62,474 nt of DNA from Granulosicoccus sp. (GTDB taxonomy: Bacteria; Pseudomonadota; Gammaproteobacteria; Granulosicoccales; Granulosicoccaceae). Under the pieces are notes generated by a model. That model did no database searches. It was not told the origin of the DNA and saw only the letters and a list, made by a program, of their open reading frames with translations. Below are positions 46,116 through 56,515 of the stretch, piece by piece. Made by a program: the position numbers and the translations under genes. Numbering within the stretch: position 1 is the first letter of the stretch; each line of letters starts with the position of its first letter. The stretch spans positions 1-62,474 of the forward strand of contig JALZUD010000069.1 of assembly GCA_023301725.1 (NCBI GenBank), read 5' to 3'.

Positions 46116-47606
46116 GTGAATAAATCACGCACCCATGATTACATCTCCGCCCGAAGCCAGAACCCTGCTTGGGTTTTACTGGCCTCGCGCCGGGCACCAT
46201 TGGTCATCGCCTGTCTTCAATCGCTTTTCGAAGATGCTTACGACGGTGTTCTCTTCGACGACGCTTTGCATGCACTCGCAGAGATGCTCGCACCGCACGC
46301 CAATGACGAACAATACGAGATCGACCCTAAGCGCCTGCCACAACTCGCGATCAGGGAACTGCGGCAGTGGATAAGCCGTTCATTGGTAATTGAGCGTGGC
46401 GGTCGCATCTATGCCACTGATGCTTTGCAGGCAGCGATCACCTTCGTTGAGGGGCTGGACAATCGCATGATGACGTCTACTGCATCACGACTCTCAGTGG
46501 TACAGCGGGAAATCGAACGACTTGAGTCTGGCCTCAATCCAGATGCTGGTGAACGCATTGCCAGTCTAGAGCGTCGTGTTAATCAGTTGCAAAAGGAGCT
46601 GGCAGCAGCAAAACAAGGGGATGTGCCGACGCTCAATACGGGTGAGGCGATTGAGCGCATCCGCGAAATCTATACTCTGGCTACAGGGTTGCGGGCAGAC
46701 TTTCGCCGTGTAGAGGATTCTTGGCGTGAGGCAGACAAGGCGCTGAGGCACAATATTATCAATGATCGACAACACCGAGGCAATATAGTCGATCAGTTGC
46801 TTGATGGCCATGAGGCGCTGCTCGATACTGCAGAAGGTCGTGTCTTTGAAAGCTTTCAGGCGCAGCTGCGTGAATCCATCGACCTTGAACTCATGCGTGC
46901 ACGCCTGCGAGAGATTTTATCGCACGATGCCAGCGCCAAGGCACTCACACCGCAGCAACAAAACGATTTGCGCTTTCTAGTCGGTCGTCTTGTCAACGAA
47001 TAAGAAGTGGTCTTTCAGGCTCGCTCGCGTAGTGAACGCGATGTTAAAGGATTCCTGAAAACTGGTCTTGCCGCGGAGCATCATCGCGTGGGTCAGCTGC
47101 TTGCTGACATCTTTCAGGAGATGCTGCAACTTGACTGGCAGCGTGCTGCAACACGCAGAGCGGAATCACCTCTGCCACCTATAGCAATACCCATTGCCGG
47201 CATTCCGCTCATCGAACGTCTGCGCTTTAAGTCACTGGATAGCGAAACAGCTGCAGAGCTTGATCTTTCGCACACTAACGCAGAAGCCGCAGCTCTGGGT
47301 ACGGATTTCTGGGCAGACTTTGACGGCCTAGATCGTGACGTTGTTATTGCTGAAACGCTTGCGCTATTAAAAGAGCAACAGCGTCAGCTGTCGCTTGCCG
47401 AACTCGCCTTAGCACTGCCGCCCACGCACGACCTTGAAACCATCACTCTCTGGATCACCATGGCTCGAGAAGCAGGCATTGACATCATCACGGATGAAAG
47501 TGAGAACGTAGTCATTACTGACGAGGACGCGCAACAATGGCGGTTCACACTGCCTCTGACAAAACTTGATGAGCCATCGGTGTCGGCTATTGACTGGGAT
47601 ATCTAA
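46116..47606 (+). pseudogene. jetA: Wadjet JetA (DUF3375) interrupted by an in-frame TAA
   Basis: Two pieces in the same frame, 46116-47003 (295 codons, GTG start) and 47007-47606, are separated only by TAA GAA; together they give the normal DUF3375 length of about 495 residues. The first part has the N-terminal winged-helix start (PAWVLLASRRAPLVIACL) and a long coiled coil. The second resumes at VVFQARSRSERDVKGFLKTG, a conserved DUF3375 segment. JetA is the MukF/kleisin-like subunit that bridges the JetC dimer in the anti-plasmid Wadjet complex. With the stop, the C-terminal winged-helix domain would be lost unless the codon is read through or is a sequence error. The rest of the operon is intact. 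Confidence 0.85.
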
Positions 47607-47607
47607 C

Positions 47608-48411
47608 ATGCCTGATACTTTTGACGAACTAACCGGTACGGCCCGCTTGCCCGATGACGGTACTGCTGATAAGAAAACCAAGATCAATAGTGAAGCGAGT
47701 GCCAGTATTGTATTTTCCGATTCTGACATTCACCCGTCAAATTTCGTTGATACCCGCACGTCAATACAGGTTCGTGAGATTGCCAAAGAGCTCACCCGCT
47801 ACGGTCTCATCGAAGCGGCGAGGAAGCCTAACTTATACCGTGTACTGCAGAACCAGCAGCAAGCACTTAGCGCCATTCTAGAGCCACTGGATCTGGATCT
47901 TGCCATCGATGATGTGCGCGGCATTGCCTTCGTTATTGTGCGCGCAGACGATAGTGAGCTTGCCCTTGATGAGGAGTATGATCCAGAAGACTGGTCTCAT
48001 CCGCTGGTGCGGCGTCAGCGTCTCACTTTAGAGCAATCCTTGCTCATCGCCATTCTTCGTCAGCATTTCGTGGTGCATGAGCAGGAGGCAGGTATCGGCG
48101 CAGACGATGCTCGTGTTTCTGTCGATGAACTTATTCCTGAGTTTCAGATATATCTAGGAGACCCGGGCAGTGAAGCAAAGGAACGCAACCGCATGTTGAC
48201 CTTGCTGGATCAGCTCAAGGGCCATGGGCTGGTCTCCGAGCCCGATGCGCACGAGCGCGTAACGATACGTCCTATCATTGCGCACTTGGCCAGTCCGGAA
48301 AATCTACAACACCTGCTTGCTTGGCTGCGTAAGCGTCGTGTGGGTGAGGGTGTGAGTGAAGGTGCTGAACCACCAACCGACCCAAGCAACACTGATGGAA
48401 ACTCGGTATGA
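47608..48411 (+). CDS. jetB: Wadjet JetB (DUF4194), MukE-like subunit
   Basis: 267 residues from ATG 47608, one base after the JetA stop; longer frames upstream lie inside jetA. The DUF4194 core runs from about residue 50 (IQVREIAKELTRYGLIEAAR) through LVRRQRLTLEQSLLIAILRQ and LLDQLKGHGLV, consistent with two winged-helix (KITE) domains. JetB is the MukE-like subunit that binds JetA. A low-complexity Ser/Thr/Glu tail ends the protein. It overlaps jetC by ATGA. Confidence 0.88.
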   Translation: MPDTFDELTGTARLPDDGTADKKTKINSEASASIVFSDSDIHPSNFVDTRTSIQVREIAKELTRYGLIEAARKPNLYRVLQNQQQALSAILEPLDLDLAIDDVRGIAFVIVRADDSELALDEEYDPEDWSHPLVRRQRLTLEQSLLIAILRQHFVVHEQEAGIGADDARVSVDELIPEFQIYLGDPGSEAKERNRMLTLLDQLKGHGLVSEPDAHERVTIRPIIAHLASPENLQHLLAWLRKRRVGEGVSEGAEPPTDPSNTDGNSV

Positions 48412-51400
48412 ACCGCCAGGCCACTTTTGCCGCTCTGGCAGACCCCTTGATACTGACTGAGATCGAGCTCTACAACTGGGGTGGTTTCAACGGGCGACAT
48501 AGAGCGGACATTGATCCTGACGGTACGGCGATTGTCGGCGCAACCGGTAGTGGTAAAACAACGCTGATTGATGCGCTGATGACTCTGCTTTGCGCCAATC
48601 CGCGTTATAACCTAGCGTCCACCGGTGGGCATGAGAGTGATCGCGATCTTGGTTCCTATGTGCGTGGTGTGTCAGGCCCAGGTGATGGTGGTAGCGAGCA
48701 GAATCACATCGCACGCAAGGGGCGAACGGTTACCGGTATTACTGCGCGCTTTAAAAATGCCGAGCACAGCTTGCGTATTGGTGCAGTGCTTTGGTTTGAC
48801 GGTAGTGGAGCTTCTGCTGCTGACATGAAGAAGCTCTGGCTGTATGCCGATGATCCCGAACAGAATCTCGATCGTTGGCTAGAAGCTCATCACGATGGTG
48901 GCATGCGGGCACTACGGCAGATGGATAAACAGCAAACTGGAATCTGGACATACCCTAGTAAGAAGGCTTTTCTTGCGCGTCTTCGGGACCGCTTTGATGT
49001 TAGTGAAAATGCCTTCACGTTACTTAATCGTGCAGCGGGATTAAAGCAGCTAAACAGTATTGACGAGATTTTTCGAGAGCTCGTGCTTGACGACCAATCT
49101 GCCTTTGATCGTGCGCTGGAAGTTGCGAATAGTTTCGACGATCTAACCGGTATTCGTGAAGAGCTCGAGATTGCACGTGATCAACAGCGCAAATTAATAC
49201 CGGTAGCAAAAAGCTGGAAGGAGCATGAGAAGCTCTCTGCTAACCTAGAAAGCCAATACAATCTGCGAAAGCTGTTGCCGATATGGTTTGCAGAACAGGC
49301 GACGATACTCTGGAAGGCAAAGATCAAGTTTACCGGCGAGACTCTTGAGACGGCGCAACGTAATGCCAGTGTGCTTGACGCCGATTACAATAGGCAGCGC
49401 AATGTCAGTGATGCGCATCGTGAAGCCTACCTCGGTGCCGGTGGCACCAACATAGAGCAGCTGGAACACCGTATCAGAGACAATAAAGTTCAGAGTAAAA
49501 GTCGGCAGCAAGATGCAGATCAATACCAGAAGCTTACGACGAAACTATCGCTGGCCAATACGCTCGACGCTGAATCGTTAGATAAAAACCAGCAGGTGGC
49601 AGGTGAGCGCATTGCAGTATTGGAGCCCAGCATCGAGCAGGCTGATCGAAAGACGCTTGATATCCGCAGTGCTGAACGCGAATCTGAAAACAAACGCCAT
49701 GAACTCGCTATCGAACTTGAGGAAGTACGAAAGCGGCCGGACTCGAATCTGCCACCAGCCTTTCATCAATTTCGCAGCGCTTTGGCAGACAAGCTGAGCC
49801 TCAATGAGGCGGAGCTACCGTTTGTTGCAGAGCTTGTGCAAGTCAAGGAAGTAGAACAACACTGGCGGGGCGCGATCGAGCGTGCCCTAGGTTCACATAG
49901 ATTGCGTATTCTGGTTCCACCTGAGCATATAGATGCAGCGCTGGGCTGGATCAACAGTCGTGACAATCGCCTTCATGTGCGTCTATTTGACGCGAGGGAG
50001 TCTGGAAATACGGCTGTTTTCTTCGATGACGGTTTCACACGCAAGCTAGAATTCCGTGTCCATCCAATGCGTGAAGCGCTAAAATCCTTGCTTGCTGGTA
50101 TTGATCGGCATTGTGTCGATAGCCCTCAAAGGCTGCGCCAGACACCGCATGCAATGACCGCAGAAGGGCTCATGTCTGGTCAGTCACGGCAGTTTGAAAA
50201 ACAAGATCAGAAGCGTCTCAGCGCCGATTGGATGACAGGCTTCGACAATCGTGATCGCCTCGCTTGGCTTGAGCAGGCGATGGCCGATGCCAGCGCTGAG
50301 CTGACCACGAAGGCGAGGGAGGCAAGTGAGGCACGCATCGCTCTGCAATCACTGCAGCAAGAAAAACAATTGCTCGAGCGTTTGGTTGAAATTCGCTTCG
50401 AGCGCATTGATGTCATCAGCATTGAAAAATTGCTCGAAGATCTTGACCAACAACTCGCAGCACTGATTGATCCAGAATCTGATACTGCAAAGCTCAAAAG
50501 GCAGTTGGATCAGGGACTTGCCGAACTTGATCATCTTGAAAAAGAAGTCAAAACTGCCGGGAAAAAAATCATGCGGCTAGAGGATCAGCTCGAGCAGGCA
50601 GAGAAAGCGCTTCAAAGCGCAAAGACGCGACTTATCGAAGTATTGGACGATGAGCAGCGCGCCTTGGCTAAATCGCAATTTTCACATGTTACGGCTGAGT
50701 TGCTGGACGACATCGTTGATATCGAACGCAAGCACAGCGATCAGTTAGCGACGCTTATCGATGAGCTTGTAACAAAGCGGACCGATGTGCTGACGCAACT
50801 TTCGCAGCGCATGTCTGATGCCAAGAGCGTGGATCGTGGCGCGCTGTCGGATGTGGGGCGAGAGTTAGACGATATGCCTGCCTACCTTGAGCGACTCAGG
50901 GTGCTTGAAGAGGAGGCGCTTCCAGAAAAGCGTCGTCGATTTCTCCAATATCTCAATCAGTCCTCGGATGAGGGGGTAACGCAACTCCTGAGTCGCATCG
51001 ACAATGAAGTGTCAATGATTGAGGAGCGCATCGAAGATCTCAACGGTACCTTGAAACGGGTGGATTTTCAGCGCGAACGCTATCTCAAACTTGTGTCCAA
51101 CAAGGTAGTGCATGAGAGTTTGCGTACGCTTCAACGTGCGCAAAAGGATTTGAATGCTGCTCGATTCAAAGAAGATGATGGCGAGAGTCAATACCGCGCG
51201 CTCAGACATCTTGTGGCATTGCTGCGAGATGCCTGCGAGCGACGTCGCACCGTCGGGGCACGTGCACTGCTTGATCCGCGTTACCGACTGGAATTCGCGG
51301 TCTCGGTCATTAGTCGCGACGATGATTCACTTATCGAAACGCGTACCAGCTCGCAGGGCGGCAGTGGTGGTGAAAAAGAAATTATTGCCTCTTATGTGCT

Positions 51401-51713
51401 TACGGCGTCCCTGAGTTATGCATTGTGTCCCGCTGGTGCTAGCCTGCCATTGTTCGGAACCATCGTACTCGATGAAGCTTTCTCAAGAAGCTCCCAGGTG
51501 GTTGCCGGCCGCATCATCGCAGCTCTTAAGGAGTTCGGTCTGCATGCTGTGTTTGTTACACCCAACAAAGAAATGCGGCTGCTACGCAATCACACACGCT
51601 CGGCCATTATAGTGCACCGGCGCGCTCAGGCTTCGACCTTGGTCTCCATGAGCTGGCAGGCATTGGAGAAGGAGCGGATGCAAATTGACGAACGGCTTCG
51701 CATGGATACGTGA
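48408..51713 (+). CDS. jetC: Wadjet JetC, SMC/MukB-like ATPase
   Basis: 1101 residues. The N-terminal ATPase half holds Walker A GATGSGKTTLID near residue 43. Two long coiled-coil arms (roughly 230-440 and 620-960, rich in Leu/Glu/Lys/Gln heptads) flank a hinge-like region near 460-600. The C-terminal half has the ABC signature GGSGGEKEI and Walker B TIVLDEAFSRSS. JetC is the MukB-like motor that extrudes DNA loops and detects small circular DNA. Length and order are normal for type I. It overlaps jetD by ATGA. Confidence 0.92.
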   Translation: MNRQATFAALADPLILTEIELYNWGGFNGRHRADIDPDGTAIVGATGSGKTTLIDALMTLLCANPRYNLASTGGHESDRDLGSYVRGVSGPGDGGSEQNHIARKGRTVTGITARFKNAEHSLRIGAVLWFDGSGASAADMKKLWLYADDPEQNLDRWLEAHHDGGMRALRQMDKQQTGIWTYPSKKAFLARLRDRFDVSENAFTLLNRAAGLKQLNSIDEIFRELVLDDQSAFDRALEVANSFDDLTGIREELEIARDQQRKLIPVAKSWKEHEKLSANLESQYNLRKLLPIWFAEQATILWKAKIKFTGETLETAQRNASVLDADYNRQRNVSDAHREAYLGAGGTNIEQLEHRIRDNKVQSKSRQQDADQYQKLTTKLSLANTLDAESLDKNQQVAGERIAVLEPSIEQADRKTLDIRSAERESENKRHELAIELEEVRKRPDSNLPPAFHQFRSALADKLSLNEAELPFVAELVQVKEVEQHWRGAIERALGSHRLRILVPPEHIDAALGWINSRDNRLHVRLFDARESGNTAVFFDDGFTRKLEFRVHPMREALKSLLAGIDRHCVDSPQRLRQTPHAMTAEGLMSGQSRQFEKQDQKRLSADWMTGFDNRDRLAWLEQAMADASAELTTKAREASEARIALQSLQQEKQLLERLVEIRFERIDVISIEKLLEDLDQQLAALIDPESDTAKLKRQLDQGLAELDHLEKEVKTAGKKIMRLEDQLEQAEKALQSAKTRLIEVLDDEQRALAKSQFSHVTAELLDDIVDIERKHSDQLATLIDELVTKRTDVLTQLSQRMSDAKSVDRGALSDVGRELDDMPAYLERLRVLEEEALPEKRRRFLQYLNQSSDEGVTQLLSRIDNEVSMIEERIEDLNGTLKRVDFQRERYLKLVSNKVVHESLRTLQRAQKDLNAARFKEDDGESQYRALRHLVALLRDACERRRTVGARALLDPRYRLEFAVSVISRDDDSLIETRTSSQGGSGGEKEIIASYVLTASLSYALCPAGASLPLFGTIVLDEAFSRSSQVVAGRIIAALKEFGLHAVFVTPNKEMRLLRNHTRSAIIVHRRAQASTLVSMSWQALEKERMQIDERLRMDT

Positions 51714-52870
51714 AATCACCTCAACACATCGCTACCCGCATGCAGAGTCAATGGGGACGCAAACCCTTTAGGCTCGACATGCTGACCACGGTCGATGCTT
51801 GGCCCATGAAATACAACATCGGGATACCGTCGGCGAACGATTTGACGACAACGCCAGCTGCTATTCGGGAGCATATCGCTCGCTGGCGACGGGTGTCAGT
51901 GGGCGAGGTAGTGTGGCGCGACGTAAAATACCGAGCGAGTTCCGAACCCATTTCTATGCCATCTCACTGGATACTGGCACGCCCATCGGATTGGGTACGC
52001 GCAACCTCAGATCGCCAGCTTGCGGCAGACTTTGATTTGTTGGCGTATTTGATCGGGCATGCTGATGTTGAATTCCATGATGCGCTTATTCAAAACCTTA
52101 TGTTGCTACAAGGACGCTCCCGAGAAGAATTGCTAGCAGCTGTGGAGCTTGCTGCCAGGCTCAAGCCAGGCGAAGCGCAAGGGCGCCCCCTGCGACTGCT
52201 TTCAGGCCACAGCGTCGATACCAAGTTCTTTGAGCGCAATCGTAAATTGCTGGTCTGTCTGCTTGATGCACGCTTCGACGGTGAAGTCAGAGAGCAGGGC
52301 TTAAACGGATTTCTCGACGCCACGCCCGATGGTGAGCACTGGTTGCTGCTTGTGCCATTGCAGAAAAACCTTCTGCCGTTCAAGACCCAACAGGTCCGTT
52401 CACTGGAACTTTCTGCACTAAAAGAAGGCGTAATTCGAGCAAGTCGGATTCTTGTGGTTGAGAACCGGCAGTGCTGGCACTTGTTGCCCGAGCTCGATGA
52501 CACCATCGCTATTCTGGGCAGTGGGCTCGATTTAGACTGGCTCACGGCTCAATGGTTGGACGGTAAGGACATAGCTTACTGGGGTGATATAGATACTTGG
52601 GGGCTGACCATGCTGGCTCGTGCCCGACAACATCGACCCCAGTTGACAGCCCTGTTAACTGACCAGAAAATTTTCGAACTGTATGCCGAAGGTAGCGCAG
52701 TGGTTGAATCAGTTGCGGCAGGTGAGCAGCCCCCTAATGCGCTTAACGATGATGAACGTACTCTCTACCAATGGTTACTCACGCGCGAGCGTGGCCGGCT
52801 CGAACAGGAATATTTGCCTGTTGATTTGGTGCATGAAATGTTAAAGCGGTGGATTACGATGCCGTGCTGA
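51710..52870 (+). CDS. jetD: Wadjet JetD (DUF3322/DUF2220), Toprim-like nuclease
   Basis: 386 residues. An N-terminal DUF3322 region (about 1-180) precedes a DUF2220 Toprim-fold nuclease: LVVENRQCW supplies the conserved Glu near residue 247, and AYWGDIDTWGLTML supplies the D-x-D pair near 293. JetD cuts the DNA topologically trapped by JetABC. All Toprim acidic residues are present, so the nuclease looks functional even though jetA is interrupted. Last gene of the operon, followed after 25 bp by a weak CCACTC/GAGTGG hairpin. Confidence 0.9.
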   Translation: MKSPQHIATRMQSQWGRKPFRLDMLTTVDAWPMKYNIGIPSANDLTTTPAAIREHIARWRRVSVGEVVWRDVKYRASSEPISMPSHWILARPSDWVRATSDRQLAADFDLLAYLIGHADVEFHDALIQNLMLLQGRSREELLAAVELAARLKPGEAQGRPLRLLSGHSVDTKFFERNRKLLVCLLDARFDGEVREQGLNGFLDATPDGEHWLLLVPLQKNLLPFKTQQVRSLELSALKEGVIRASRILVVENRQCWHLLPELDDTIAILGSGLDLDWLTAQWLDGKDIAYWGDIDTWGLTMLARARQHRPQLTALLTDQKIFELYAEGSAVVESVAAGEQPPNALNDDERTLYQWLLTRERGRLEQEYLPVDLVHEMLKRWITMPC

Positions 52871-53082
52871 TTGCTTGGAGCTTACTTACATATGCCCACT
52901 CCAAAGACTTGAGAGTGGAGCTGCGGACATGTTGTCTGCGAATGGAACCACTTGATCATGATCGACCACGTTCTTGATCGATAACAATAGGCCAGGTGCG
53001 TGTTGGATTCCATCGATTACAGCGCGATCTAGTCCCCGATGCTCATGTGAGACTTTCTTGGACAGTGCTTGACGTCTACCCA
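52871..53082. other. Short intergenic region after Wadjet
   Basis: 212 bp between convergent genes. A 6-bp CCACTC/GAGTGG hairpin (52896-52918) could act as a terminator. A 71-codon minus-strand frame (52886-53101) overlaps the regulator's end and has no recognised family. Confidence 0.3.
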
Positions 53083-53601
53083 CTAAGCATCCTGCAACCA
53101 CTTCAACTTATCAATCGGATAACCCAAAAACCACTTAGTCCTCTCAATAATAATTCTTGAAGACACCTTCTGCACACCAAGCTCCGCATCCCCTGAAATC
53201 CGGTCGCACAGTTTATTCAGCTCCTCAATATTGCGACAACAGGTGAAGGACATATAATCAACACTGCCTGTCAAACGCAAGCAATCCATGAATTCTGGAA
53301 TGTCGTTAATCGCGTTGGCAAATCGTGTGCGAGAATCTGGATCGTTGGCTGTGAGCGTGAATTCCACATACGCCAGTACATGCTCGCAGATCTGTTCCAA
53401 ATCCACTTCTGCATGAAAACCTGTGAGTACACCTGATTGCCGTAAGGTGGCCACTCTTTTGGAGCACGCAGCTGGCGATAAGCCAACTTTTTCTGCCAGG
53501 TCATTATTGCTGATGTCAGATTGGTACTGAATGGTGCTCAGTATTTTGCGATTAATAGAATCGAGTTTGATCTTGCTTTTTTCTGTTGTTTTGTCAGTCA
53601 C
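53083..53601 (-). CDS. Lrp/AsnC family transcriptional regulator
   Basis: 172 residues starting with GTG. The N-terminal HTH (LDSINRKILSTIQ, NNDLAEKVGLSPAACSKRV) is followed by the RAM effector domain with VLAYVEFTL and CLRLTGSVDYMS. Proteins of this family sense amino acids and control nearby uptake and catabolism genes. It diverges from the HyuA/DUF917/ABC operon across a 203-bp gap, so it is the likely regulator of that operon. Confidence 0.9.
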   Translation of the reverse strand: MTDKTTEKSKIKLDSINRKILSTIQYQSDISNNDLAEKVGLSPAACSKRVATLRQSGVLTGFHAEVDLEQICEHVLAYVEFTLTANDPDSRTRFANAINDIPEFMDCLRLTGSVDYMSFTCCRNIEELNKLCDRISGDAELGVQKVSSRIIIERTKWFLGYPIDKLKWLQDA

Positions 53602-53804
53602 GTTCTTACACTCGATTCTAGAAGCTTGTGAGGAATTGATACTGACGCTCAGTGGGCAGTATCCGCTGCCACCACATTAAATTATTTTCGTTTTGAAGTG
53701 CTGCAGGGGTACAAATGCTTGAAAACTACCCCTGCATTCAATCGATTTTTTCGCAGGCACTAGCTTACACTCGAAACTATCCTATTTATCAGTGAGTGTT
53801 GAAA

Positions 53805-55370
53805 ATGCGTATTGGCATAGATGTCGGGGGAACTCACACTGATGCCGCACTCCTCAGTGGTGACAAGGTCGTGGAGACCTGTAAGGCGCTTACCACCAGT
53901 GATGTGATGTCCGGTATTCTCGACGTTCTGTCGCAATTGCAATCGCAGTGCCCAGAGCCCATCATCGCTGACGCCATCATGATTGGCACTACTCAGTTCA
54001 CTAATGCTGTTATCGAAAGAAGGTCGCTACGGCCAGTAGCAGCCATTCGTTTGGGTGCGCCGTCGGGAAAAGGTCTACCCCCTTTTGTAGGGTGGCCTGA
54101 AGATATTGCCTCGGTGGTCTGTGCGGCTGTCTATGAGCTGCATGGTGGCTATTTATATGATGGCCAGCAGTTGGCCCCGCTTGATGAGGTGGAACTTGAA
54201 AAAGTCATTGATGATCTGCAACGTCGAGACGTTGAAGCGGTAGCTATTACATCGGCCTTCTCTCCTATGAATAGCGCGCCAGAGTTGAGGGTAAAAGAGC
54301 GCGTTCAACAAGCGTTGCCTCATTGTCGAATTACCCTGTCTCATGAGATAGGGCGAGTGGGGTTGCTAGAGCGTGAGAATGCGGCAATCCTCAACGCCTC
54401 GTTATTGCACTTTGCTGACGATGTCATAACGGCTTTGGAAGTGGCGTTAAAAAATTCGCAGCATACGTGCCCCGTGTTTATCAGTCAAAACGACGGTACC
54501 TTGATGGATGTGTCCTTTGCGCGTCGTTTTCCAGCATTAACGTTTGCCTCTGGCCCTACCAACTCGCTGCGAGGCGCGGCCAAACTCACGGGGCTGGATG
54601 AGGCCATCGTTATTGATATTGGTGGCACCACCACCGATTTTGGTGTGTTGCGTGGTGGCTTTCCTCGTGAATCTAATCTGGTGGTGGAGGTGGGTGGCGT
54701 CCGTACCAACTTTAGGATGCCAGATATTTTGGCTATCGGCTTAGGTGGTGGAAGTTTGGTAGCAAGCGACGGATCATCGGTTGGACCTCAATCTGTGGGG
54801 CATCAACTTGTTAACGAAGGGCTGGTATTCGGTGGTTCAACACTGAGCGCAAGCGACGTAGCCGTAGCGGCTGGCCAAGCGTCAATGGGTGACGTATCCA
54901 ATGTGCATGGCCTAGACAAAGACACCGTGATCGCAGCACTTGCGCAGATCCATAACATGCTCAATGCCGGGGTGCGAAAGATGAACCCCGGTAAAACCCC
55001 CTTGCCTGTGGTGCTAGTGGGCGGCGGGGCTGCCATTGTTCCCGATTCGCTAAGTGCTGAATTGACAGTGTTGAGACCCGAGTATTGCGATGTGGCAAAT
55101 GCGATTGGGGCGGCGATTGCTCAAATTGGTGGTGAGGCGGAGCGCTTTGTCTCGTATCAGACGATGTCACGCGAGAGTGCGATTGAACAGGTGCGCTCTG
55201 AGGCTATTAAAAGAGCCGTTACGGCAGGTGCTGATATAAAAACGATTCGTGTCAACGATATCGAAGAAGTCGCTATTCCTTATATGGATAACGGATCGAC
55301 TCGCGTGCGTGTGAAAGTGATCGGTGATGTAGCAGCGCTTCAATCGTCTGATGCTAAAGAGGCTGTGTGA
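53805..55370 (+). CDS. Hydantoinase/oxoprolinase family protein (HyuA-like)
   Basis: About 521 residues of the HyuA/oxoprolinase ASKHA family. Phosphate-1 is GIDVGGTHTDAALL near the start, phosphate-2 IDIGGTTTDFGVL near residue 270, and the adenosine loop is VLVGGGAAIVPDS near 405. This class uses ATP to open lactam or hydantoin rings (5-oxoproline, N-methylhydantoin, caprolactam relatives). The usual HyuB partner is not present: DUF917 takes its place, as in many operons of this kind. ATG 53805 is preferred; GTG 53796 is in frame. The stop overlaps the DUF917 start (TGATG). Confidence 0.85.
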   Translation: MRIGIDVGGTHTDAALLSGDKVVETCKALTTSDVMSGILDVLSQLQSQCPEPIIADAIMIGTTQFTNAVIERRSLRPVAAIRLGAPSGKGLPPFVGWPEDIASVVCAAVYELHGGYLYDGQQLAPLDEVELEKVIDDLQRRDVEAVAITSAFSPMNSAPELRVKERVQQALPHCRITLSHEIGRVGLLERENAAILNASLLHFADDVITALEVALKNSQHTCPVFISQNDGTLMDVSFARRFPALTFASGPTNSLRGAAKLTGLDEAIVIDIGGTTTDFGVLRGGFPRESNLVVEVGGVRTNFRMPDILAIGLGGGSLVASDGSSVGPQSVGHQLVNEGLVFGGSTLSASDVAVAAGQASMGDVSNVHGLDKDTVIAALAQIHNMLNAGVRKMNPGKTPLPVVLVGGGAAIVPDSLSAELTVLRPEYCDVANAIGAAIAQIGGEAERFVSYQTMSRESAIEQVRSEAIKRAVTAGADIKTIRVNDIEEVAIPYMDNGSTRVRVKVIGDVAALQSSDAKEAV

Positions 55371-56467
55371 TGAAACTTCAAGAGCAGCAGTTAAAGGACT
55401 TGGCAACGGGGGCAGCCTTTCTAGCTACAGGAGGCGGTGGAGATCCCTACTTGAGTTTGCTGTGCGCTCAGCAATCTATAAAGCACTATCAACCAGCTGA
55501 TCTTATCTCCATTGATGATCTGCCCGAAGATGCAGTGGTTGTAGCTGTAGGTTCGGTCGGTGCGCCAACAACCAGTCTGGAACTACTGCCTTCTATTGAC
55601 GATCCGGTTATCGCTATAAAAGCGTTCGAGGCGCATAGGGGCGTTAAGGTTGATGCCGTAGTGTCTTTTGAAATAGGGGGTGCTAACTCACTTATTCCCA
55701 TTGTGGCGGCCGCGGCCTCGGGTATTCCAGTTATCGATGGAGATGGTATGGGCCGAGCTCTGCCTGAAGTTCAAATGATGACGTATTCCATAGCAGGCAT
55801 CTCGCCAACACCGTCGGTAGCGGTTGACTATGCAGGAAACTGTGTTGTGTTTGACAACGTCACTGTGCTGGAATACGAAGAACAGATACGAGACTTTGCC
55901 ATGCAACGCGGTGGTATGGTAACAACAGTAGAATTTTGTATGTCAGCATCTGAGCTTCGCAGTTGTATTGTTCCTGATACTGTTTCGCTAGCGATAAAAA
56001 TCGGCGAGGTGTTAAGGGTAGAACAAGGCAATGCGTTAGAACTGATAGAGCAGCTACGCGAAGTTTTTGAACCCACGGCCTATGGTGATATTGCCACGCT
56101 TTTTACCGGCACTGTGACTGATGTTGCCACGTCAGTTATCGGTGGCTACGATATCGGCTATGCAACGCTACGTTCTGATAACAATGATGTTGAGGAAGAC
56201 GTCAAGGTGGATATTAAAAATGAATACTTAACACTATGGGCGGGTAACAGTTTGCGCGCTTGCGTGCCAGATTTGATTACCTTCCTTGACAGTGAAACAG
56301 GCCAACCGATAAACAGTGAGCGCCTCGCATTTGGCCAGCGTGTAACTATTGTGGGTATTGGCTGTCCTGCACATTTTAGAACGAGCAAAGCATTGGACGT
56401 AGTAGGGCCTCGATGCTTTGGTTTTGATTTTGACTTCACCCCTATTGAAGAATTGATTACGCAATAA
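55370..56467 (+). CDS. DUF917 family protein
   Basis: 365 residues. The family signature GAAFLATGGGGDPYL is near residues 14-28, followed by EIGGANSL, DGDGMGRALPE and GIGCPAHFR. DUF917 members are metal-binding and encoded beside HyuA-like ATPases; one characterised relative is an S-methylthiohydantoin desulfurase, but the substrate here is not known. Translation is coupled to the preceding gene. I infer that it acts on the same cyclic substrate as the HyuA-like protein. Confidence 0.85.
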   Translation: MKLQEQQLKDLATGAAFLATGGGGDPYLSLLCAQQSIKHYQPADLISIDDLPEDAVVVAVGSVGAPTTSLELLPSIDDPVIAIKAFEAHRGVKVDAVVSFEIGGANSLIPIVAAAASGIPVIDGDGMGRALPEVQMMTYSIAGISPTPSVAVDYAGNCVVFDNVTVLEYEEQIRDFAMQRGGMVTTVEFCMSASELRSCIVPDTVSLAIKIGEVLRVEQGNALELIEQLREVFEPTAYGDIATLFTGTVTDVATSVIGGYDIGYATLRSDNNDVEEDVKVDIKNEYLTLWAGNSLRACVPDLITFLDSETGQPINSERLAFGQRVTIVGIGCPAHFRTSKALDVVGPRCFGFDFDFTPIEELITQ

Positions 56468-56515
56468 CTAATATTAATTAATCACCATTAAACACCACTA
56501 ACCACAAGGACCATT

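Noticed and set aside
52886..53101. 71-codon minus-strand frame overlapping the Lrp gene end
   Set aside because: No family, overlaps a supported gene, and ends in the terminator-like hairpin area.
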